Source: Atherix ibis
Lineage: Eukaryota; Arthropoda; Insecta; Diptera; Athericidae
NCBI GenBank assembly: GCA_958298945.1
Contig: OY282609.1
Location: forward strand, 15,668,326 to 15,732,325
Reading direction: 5' to 3'
DNA length: 64,000 nucleotides
In this document: piece by piece, positions 56,410 through 64,000 of the stretch
Position numbering within the stretch: position 1 is the first letter of the stretch
Layout of the letters: each line of letters begins with the position of its first letter
Translations under genes and position numbers: made by a program
Notes under the pieces: generated by a model
What the model was told of the DNA's origin: nothing
Seen by the model: only the letters and a program-made list of their open reading frames with translations
Databases searched by the model: none

Positions 56410-59400
56410 TTCATACTTAAAATATCAAAAGAACAACAACAATTAGGATTTATTCGTTTTTTATTTATTTTCCCCATGACATAAATTTGAAAATAAAATT
56501 TATTTATGAGCTTTGGTCCTCCATAATATTATCACTTTGTACGGTTAGCTTTTTATAGAAAATAAATTTTCTTATATGAATATCCAATATTATAGCTTGC
56601 GGCATTGAAAACAATTTTTTTATTCAATATTTTTTACTATTCAATTCAAATAAAATACAATAGAATATAGAAAATGAAAATCTTTTCCCAAAAAAATTTA
56701 TTCTAGTCATTTCCTAAGGACTGATCTCAGATTAAAGTATATCCAAAATGTCCATGCACACATTCATGGACCAGTTCTCATATTTACAAAGATAATACCG
56801 ATAACAATTCTTTTCATATAAAAAAGGAGAAATTTTTAAGCTAATATTATTAGTACGGAACAGGATTATCTGATAGTAAAATTACTAAATTTACATATAA
56901 AATAATAGAGTTTATGATAAAAACTTATAATGGAATATTGGCGAGACGTGAAAATGTAAATTGATACAAAAAAAAAAAAACGGACATAGGACGAAAGAAA
57001 ATTTTTATATATTGTAATAGAATATTTCGACAATAGTACGACCCTCCGTATTCTATTCTATAAGCAATATATACGGACCATTTGACTATTATAGTTTTTA
57101 GTAACAATGAAAGGAATAAGTTAAATGGTAAAGTTTAAATATATAAAGTCATGTGTGTGTATGTGTGTGTGTGTATATATGTCCTTTTCAAACATGAATA
57201 AACACAAATTATCGTTCATTTCGAAACTACAATATCGGATTATTTACTCATAGTATTATGACAATATTTAGCCATTTGCTTTGACTCTATTGTAAATGAA
57301 ATTACAAATTGTTTTCCGAACACACAAATTCCCCGGATACAATGAACGCTCTATACCATATTCGATATAAACGGACCTCTTCTACTCTTATATACAATAT
57401 TTACGAGTATAAAGAACATTTATTATAATAATAACAATTATTATGAACGATTTTCCGATAGTTGACATTTATGCATTTTCAAAAAAATAAGTTTCATTTT
57501 CATATCGTCATTTTACTGCTTGTATGCTATAGCATAAATAAGGGTGGGAAAAGCTCTTCATCTCAATATATACGGAAGAGAAGATTTTATTTATTTTTCT
57601 TTAAAAAAAAAAAAAAAAAAAAAAACAAATCAAAACGACGATGGAGCTTTAAATTTTTTTACACGATACACAAATGCAAAATGATAATTTGACTAGTTTT
57701 TGGAAAACTTTTAATATTTCAACTTTTTCCCTTTTTTTTGTTTTATATTTTCTTTTATATATATACCCCATACAAATTAAATTTCTCGAATCTATTTCGA
57801 ATACCGAAATAGATTTTCTCCCTCCTGTTTAAATACCGAATTATTCAGTATTCTTGTCACCGAGTAAAAAGTTCGAAATTCTCTTGACTATGTTTTGATA
57901 TGTTTATCATATCATTATAGAGATCCATTTTGCCTAAAGCTAAAATATATAAAATATGATATTTTTGATACGCGCATCCTCCATAAATCTTATGACATCT
58001 ATTTCGTTTTTCTATCTTTTCACCATTTTTTTATGTTCTCGCAACGTCGAAAGTACTCCAAATATATTGTAGATACTATAAGAAATACTAATAAAATAGA
58101 AATAAAAATAAAAACAAACCAAATGCAAATTCTTAATAATAAAATTCTGAAATTTGTGAACAGAAAAGATTAGTTTCTGACAAATTCATAACTTCTCAAT
58201 GTCCGAAGGATTCTGTTCGAGGTATTCTCGAAGATGAACAGGTTGACCCTCCTGTCTTTGCCCACCCCCCACCCTCTCCTATATACCAGAACCATATAAG
58301 ATAACCTATCTCTATGCGGTCAGTTGGTTAGATTTAACGATCCGGAATAAGAAATGAGACCCGGAATTTAATAAAATTTATGTTTATTCACTAAAAGTTA
58401 AACATTACTAAGGAAATTGATATAATACAAATGACCTACAAGTTAATTAGGATTTTTAGATTGCTCATAAGCATTCTACCTTAAGGAAAAGAATAGGAAA
58501 TAAGTCTCCACTCAATCAAATGAAATCTTTACTATACGACAGAAAAAATGTGCTAATACAACAATACTAGAAATAGGATAAAAAATATGCTTTGTATTTC
58601 TTCTCTATCTCTGCCTCTGTACAACAAAGTTTATATTTATGTATGTGCAAGGATATAAACCACAAATGCAAATGTTTGTTATTTAAAACTTTATTTCTAT
58701 TTTGTATAAAGTTCCCAGAGAGTTGAGTTTATAAATAAACTTAATCAGAAAAAAAAGTAATTGAAACTATACAAAATTTAATAAAAAAAAAATAATTTTG
58801 TCAATTTATTATATGGAAACTTTTTACGAGGATAAACTTAATTGTGGTTAAAGAAGGAAAGAACAAATTCGAATGGGAAAAACTTGTAAACTTACCACCA
58901 AATACTGTTATGAATAAAATTGAAGTTATTTATATTCAAAATTTAAACCTAAATTTAGAGTAAATATAATGATAAAAGTAACGAATGGAAATTAGTTATT
59001 TTAAGGATCAAAATATCAAAAGTTTTCCGCATGCACACTATTCACAAATACGAGTACATACCAACTAAATAGCAGCAATAACATGAAAGAGTTTAATGTA
59101 CTCGTACAATATTCACCATTAGGTAATAATTATTTATTCACAATTCGTATAATTCAGGCGCTCAAAGCAAATAAGTCTTCGTTTTTAGCACATGGACAAA
59201 TAAATCTAATCAAAAGCGAATAGCACAGCTCACGTTTCAAATCTAATCAAAGGAAAATATTATAACAAAACCAAAGAAATTATTACTTTCAATTATAAAC
59301 CGAATAATAATATTAGTATGTGGTGATTTTCTGTTTTATGTTCCCAAGCATTATTATTAATGAATTTAATTAATTCGTAATTGAAAACTAATTTGAAACT

Positions 59401-59920
59401 TTCGCACTTATGAATCTCTTAATTACGAGTATGTATGACAGAAAGAATATACTAAAAATTACTACCAATTATCCATACCGAAATTTAGGGCGTGCAAGCT
59501 CCTCCTGTGGCAGTCATTTCACTATCATCCATATTCTACAGGAATGCCACATCATAACAAAGAATTATTTCGCGAGCAGGATTCCTCCCATTATGGAGCT
59601 TCTGATCCCCCCACCCCCATTCCCTAGTCACCTAATTAAACTTCTACAAGTTGCTAAATGGCCTCACGGTCGTGGCGCTATGAAATGGCCCCTGGCACAT
59701 GTCTAAGGGACCTTACAAACAACAACAACAATTACTACCAATTTTTAGGCAGAACATTCACGATTCAGAGTTTTCTCGTCCTTTTGTATCACCTGCGACG
59801 GGATGTTAAACAGAAACCAGCCAATAATGGCTTGTGGCTAACAGAGAACAACAGTAGATACCTTACATTAGGCGTCCCGCAAGATGGTTTCTTCTGGGAG
59901 AACGATTAAACAATGATTAA
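56410..59920. other. AT-rich DNA, presumed intronic, with microsatellites
   Basis: (TG)n and (TA)n tracts at about 57150-57180 and a poly-A run at about 57603-57625. 59480-59920 is GC-richer. It shares the word GGGATGTTAA and similar context with 61800-61860, suggesting a repeat family I cannot name. No coding exon recognised. Confidence 0.45.
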
Positions 59921-59929
59921 TACCAGAAG

Positions 59930-60290
59930 TGGTCTTGGCGAACCCGCGGTCCTGAGTAGGCATTTACAAAGTTCTTTATTGTAGCTCTTTTTAGTGGGGG
60001 AGTACATCGACCAAGTACTCTTCAAACAAAACTGGTAGCATGGGGATTAGGTGCCGCAGGGTGTTAAAACAGACTGTGCCCGATCAGAGAGATGAGGTGC
60101 CTTTGGCTGAAACGTGGTGGCTGTAGTTCAATACCTACATCGCGGGTACAGTCTTAGGACTGGTGTTAATCCCGGGTGCTACGAGTATCACTGCAGAGAG
60201 GTTTTGGTAGGCCTTGACACCGACAGTGAGGATTACTAACTTGTAACTAGTTATTGACTGTTAGCAAAGGCTGCATCTGTGGTGGATGGA
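59930..60290 (+). mobile_element. LX LINE, 3' UTR copy (LX3)
   Basis: Shares, in order with LX1 and LX2, GTCTTGGCGAACCCGCG, AAGTACTCTTCAAACAAAAC, GGTGTTAAAAC, the GAGGCGCCTTAGGC-like GAGGTGCCTTTGGC, and AACTTGTAAC. The terminal part (CGACTCGTGGTTTTATG) is missing, so the copy is 3'-truncated or deleted. Confidence 0.75.
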
Positions 60291-60299
60291 GGTGGTCAG

Positions 60300-62036
60300 G
60301 GCCGGGACCAGATGGAAGTACAAGTTATAGCAAGTTGAAGGCTAGTCAGGACCACTTATCGTAGCGAAATTGATGGATGGATGACACAGAAGATGGTATA
60401 GTTGGCAACGTGAGGCCACTTGTAAGGAGACAGAATGATGCTAATATTGTTACGGGTGTGCGATACCCAAAATCAAGCAGACATTCCTTCGGGAACTTGA
60501 ACGGATGGTCGCTACGAATTTAGAGTAATCTGTCTTGAATACGTATCTCGATGTCAGATGACCCCCATTCTTCCGAAATGGGCCCTGACACTCGAAAAGG
60601 TTATAGGGGTCACAGATCGCGCCCACTATTATACATATCTGATGATGGTGTGGAATCGAAAATCGTTAAGAGTGTCCAACTCTACGACCAAATGGTCAAA
60701 CGATTGGAGAGTGTGGCTATTAGGCTAAGGAATCTCTAAACGACTATTTTCAAAGTCTAAGTTTTGGGCCAAAAAATCGATAATATCTCCACATCTGCAG
60801 AAAATGTTGTGATTGTAGCACAACTGTTTCATCGCTTAACCCCTTCTATTTCCTGAGTATAACCGATACCCGTGGAGAAAGATGGAATTTTCAGACCAAC
60901 GATACTTTTGACAAAATCAATGGAATCTAATTGGATCGTTAAGATGTTGATCAGTAGAAAGTGTAAGGTTAGACAATTACAGTAACTAACGCCCTGTTAG
61001 ATGGAATGCCTGTCTTACTAGGATTAAACCCAGTCAATATTGCAGTTAGCCGTTGCATCAGACTTGCCATTAGAAGAGCACATCGGACTTCCCTGGTGGA
61101 ATCAATTCTAATGAAAACTGGTCGACGATCCACCTTCACAAACCCCAAGTCTGATTAATTTATAATAATCTTTGCATTGGTAATTATTATCCAATAATTT
61201 AGCTTAAAACTAATATGACCACCCCCAACTCAAAACGAAATGCAATGTGCTTATTTTTTTCAATAATCTCCACATTAGAGACAGATCCTTTTACTTTCTC
61301 TTTCTACTTCCAAACTTCCATTCCGCTTTCAGATTGGAAGCCGTGGTTGGAAGCAGTGTTGAGGATATCTACATCTCTTTTAAAGGGGACAGCTGAGCAG
61401 GCTCGAAGAATATTTATCCAATGTCAATACAACTTTCTTTTTGTAATCATCGAGGTGATCGGCATCCAACATTATGGAATCTTTCCGTACAGAGCGGCTC
61501 CCCACTATAGAAATCTGTAGATAATAAAGGCGGCACACTTGCAATTGCTATCCGTATTTTTAATCGATGCAATATCGTCATTCGCAGCACATTAAATGTA
61601 TTTTCAAGTTGCATATGGTTTCAAAAAAAAAAAGTAGGTTACCCATTATTTCATTTTTTGAAACCATACACGTCCTATGTGGAGGTGACCTTGTGGGGTT
61701 TTTTTTAGAGCTGCTCCCATTGTGGAGCATCTTGATGCAACAATTTTACTTCCAAGTCCCTTTTCTTCACCCAATTATACATACCAACATGCTCCTCCGC
61801 CCCTGCGGAGGGATGTTAAGTATATGCCAGCTTCTCATCCCAATGATGGCATAAAAAGATAAAATAGCTAACAAGGGGCAAAAGTAGATACGTGGTTGAT
61901 AAATGTGATATTAAAATTCATAGTAAAGCCATTAATATCACATAGTAATAGTGGTGTATGTACAATATAGATGAGGAAAGAAAAGTTGGGAAGTAGAGAA
62001 TGAAGAGAAGAGGAAAAAGGTCAGGAAGTTACAAGA
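60300..62036. other. Repeat-like DNA of moderate GC content, unassigned
   Basis: Higher GC than the background. The frame at 60551-60739 (MSDDPHSSEMGPDTRKGYRG at its start, LYDQMVKRLESVAIRLRNL at its end) is hydrophilic and ends in a predicted helix. It could be a fragment of a retroelement first ORF, but I do not recognise it. 61215-61860 contains several polypyrimidine-rich words and no recognised motif. Confidence 0.4.
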
Positions 62037-62379
62037 TTGCTGACCACTCCTTACTGAGCGGAATACAGACCTAAAGTACTCTAATATAAAAAAAAGGTAC
62101 TACGGGAACCGAGACATCCAACAGAACGAAATTCAAAATATTAAATAGATCTTTCAGGATTATGGCGTTGAAGCTTTGCATAGCTTTCAAGCATAGTTGT
62201 AGTATTTGCTTGTATGCTAATGCGAGTGGAGTCGAACCTGTTGTTCTGTAAAATATTATGAATAAGTTCTCGATTATTGGTGAGGTACTTAGGCATTCAC
62301 GTGGTGACTGTGGTTGACACCTACATCGTGGGTACGATCTACGGATCGGAGGAGGGAGATAACTGGCAAATGTAATAAT

Positions 62380-63257
62380 ACAGGGCTTTCCAATAGGAGT
62401 GATATGATTTCTAAGTAACGTTTCGGCCATCTGTTTTTTTCCATTGTATTTAGTAACGTTTACAATTTTATCATGGAGAGATAAATACAAGAACAACGTT
62501 TACAAATTATTCAATTTTATTAAAATGATCATTCTCTAATTGCAACTTTTCGTGCGCTCACTTTCATCTGAGTGGTGCGGTAAATAAACAAAACTGTCGA
62601 TTCTGGTGCGAAGAAAATCTACAAATTATTCATGAACACCCATTACATTCACCTAAATTGACAGTTAGGTGTGGTTTTTGGTCTGGTGGAATCATCGGTG
62701 CGTACTTCTTTCGAAATGAAGCTGGTAACACCGTTACTGTCAGTGGAGAGCGGTATAGATCGATGATAACTAACTTTTTATGGCCGAATTTGGAAGAAGT
62801 TGATCTTGACAACATTTGGTTCTAACAAGATGGAGCTACGTGCTACACAGCACGTGCAACAACCGAATTATTGCGAGAAAAGTTTGGAGATTCGATTATT
62901 TCAAGAAATTGTGACATTGAATGGCCTCCAAGAAGTTGTGATTTAACACCATTAGACTATTTCTTCTATTTGAAGTTATTGGTTTTTAGCAATAAATCAG
63001 ACTCTCTTCAAGCTTTAGAAGTCAATATTGAATGTGCTATTCATGACATACAACTTGATTTAGTGGAAAAAGTGCTCGAAAATTGAGTTCATCGAATTCG
63101 TTCGTGCAAAAGAAGTCGTGGGGGCCATTTGAATGACGTTTTATTCAGAACTTAATTGTATCGATTGTACTTCACATTAAATAAAGTTGAATTTCCTTAA
63201 CAATTAGTGTGTGTTTTTTTTAAAAAGAAATCATATCACTCTTATTCGAAAACCCTA
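62380..63257 (+). mobile_element. Transposon family C (copy C2), nested in LX4
   Basis: Ends ACAGGGCTTTCCAATAGGAG at the left and the complement of TAGGGTTTTCGAATAAGAGT at the right, about 878 bp. The TA duplications are partly degraded. Opposite orientation to C1. Confidence 0.85.
62473..63155 (+). pseudogene. Family C transposase, dead
   Basis: The start MER is followed at once by a stop (62482-62484), then QEQRLQIIQF-type sequence in decayed form. After the same large gap as C1 it reads NKQNCRFWCEENLQIIHEHP, LTVRCGFWSGGIIGAYFFRN and EAGNTVTVSGERYRSMITN. NIWF, a stop in place of a glutamine, and QDGATCYTARATTELL (second aspartate) follow, then RNCDIEWPPRSCDLTPLDYF (third aspartate kept) and RSRGGHLNDVLFRT, ending at 63155. 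It preserves catalytic residues that C1 lost, but has stops C1 lacks. Confidence 0.85.
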
Positions 63258-63479
63258 TACTTTGCAATTATCTCGGGTGTTGTCACTGCTTATGACAGCA
63301 GAGGTTTAAGGTAGGCCTCGACAATAGCAGTTGAGGTGATCAGCTTGTAAGTGATTACTTACTGCTGGTATTCAGTTATGATTTATGCGCTGATTGAGCG
63401 TATCTCAGTCCCAATGGTCGTGGGTGACCGGTGCTATAAAATCCAAAGATGCGGTATAGCACCATTAAATATAGAGTAC

Positions 63480-64000
63480 ATAATACTCCAACAGGCCCTA
63501 CAAAATTTCTACAAATTCTAACTCATGTAGTCTCCTAAAAATATACCAGTTTTGCTTAGGAAACTGGTAACAACCACCCACAGTAAACTTGTAGACGCCG
63601 AATTCCACCTCCCCCCCTCCCCCTTACAAAAAATTTACTACAGATCAAATGTATTTGTGTCTTATTTAACCATTCATCTCCACAACACTTTTCTTTACTA
63701 ACATCAGCCTCACCCCACCTCCCCTAAAAAAATAGCTTTTCAAGAATAACAACAGCAAAAATATGCTTATTATTTTTTGGTTAGATAAAAAATGTGTACT
63801 TAAATTTTTTAAAACTTTCGTTTCAATATATAAATATTTTCATAATAATAAATGATGCTTTTCTATAAAAGATTGAGTGAAAATGTGGTAGTAATATTTA
63901 TTAAAGTTAAAAAAGCTTCTGTGAGGATTTCTTTTTTTTTTAGCCCAAAAATAATGAAAATATTCGAATGCGGGATATATTTTAAGTTCCATACAAACTC
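63480..64000. other. AT-rich DNA
   Basis: No feature recognised. Short C-rich patches near 63604-63626 and 63710-63725. Confidence 0.5.

Larger units (their letters stand above)
62040..63475 (+). mobile_element. LX LINE, 3' UTR copy (LX4), split by a family C transposon
   Basis: The left piece (62040-62379) has CTGAGCGGAATACAGACCTA, AAAGTACTCTAATATAAAA and a GAGATAACTGGCAA joint. The right piece (63258-63475) continues AATTATCTCGGGTGTTGTCA, CAGCTTGTAAGTGATTACTT, GATTGAGCGTATCTCAGTCC, in the same order as LX1 and LX2. A GTTTTATG terminal segment is mutated. The interruption is copy C2. Confidence 0.8.

Noticed and set aside
1..64000. CRISPR arrays, bacterial operons, phage or viral genes
   Set aside because: No regularly spaced direct repeats with unique spacers, no ribosome-binding-site-led gene chains, and no viral structural motifs; the sequence is eukaryotic and intron-containing.

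Overview
This is an AT-rich, repeat-loaded piece of an insect nuclear genome. The evidence is mariner-type transposons, non-LTR retrotransposons, a tRNA-derived SINE and a spliced neuronal immunoglobulin gene of the dpr type. Diptera is the most likely order, but the sequence alone does not settle it. There is no bacterial, organellar or viral gene organisation; most long open frames are chance frames in AT-rich DNA or pieces of dead transposases.

The only host gene I can support is on the minus strand near the middle. Two exons (34346-34514 and 34066-34175), separated by a 170-bp intron, encode the second half of an Ig domain and the hydrophobic C-terminus of a dpr-family cell-surface protein. 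I found no upstream exon between 34515 and 64000, so the right half is read as a long intron or introns of this gene. The left 34 kb is its 3' untranslated and downstream DNA.

The rest is decayed mobile DNA. I name six transposon families here for convenience. Family A is a mariner at 1501-2763. Family F is a mariner with CGAGGTCTG ends, at 2768, 8943, 23892 and 42070. Family B is maT/Mos1-like, DD34D, at 15545 and 35137. Family C is at 53645 and 62380 and family D at 6520, 8380, 28465 and 55133; both have a counted D-to-D spacing of 41. Family E is a mariner recognised by a TVDNIQ motif, at 17284, 20380, 21345, 41792, 45690 and 49437. In family E, 3' transposase segments have been amplified in tandem. 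Non-LTR elements are R1-like (30895-31525 and 34770-36815), an LX family with a recurring 3' UTR (23520-25305, 50480-51047, 59930-60290, 62040-63475) and a Jockey/CR1-like copy (51323-53435) split by a SINE.

The elements are nested, giving a relative chronology: family F inside LX, family B inside R1, family C inside LX, SINE inside LINE. Every coding copy seen is broken by stops, frameshifts, deletions or lost catalytic residues. The strongest oddities are the two unrelated tandem amplifications inside family E, a perfect 46-bp fold-back at the 5' junction of the SINE insertion, a family F copy whose C-terminal end is replaced by an inverted copy of its 5' end, and a roughly 32-copy 17-bp minisatellite.
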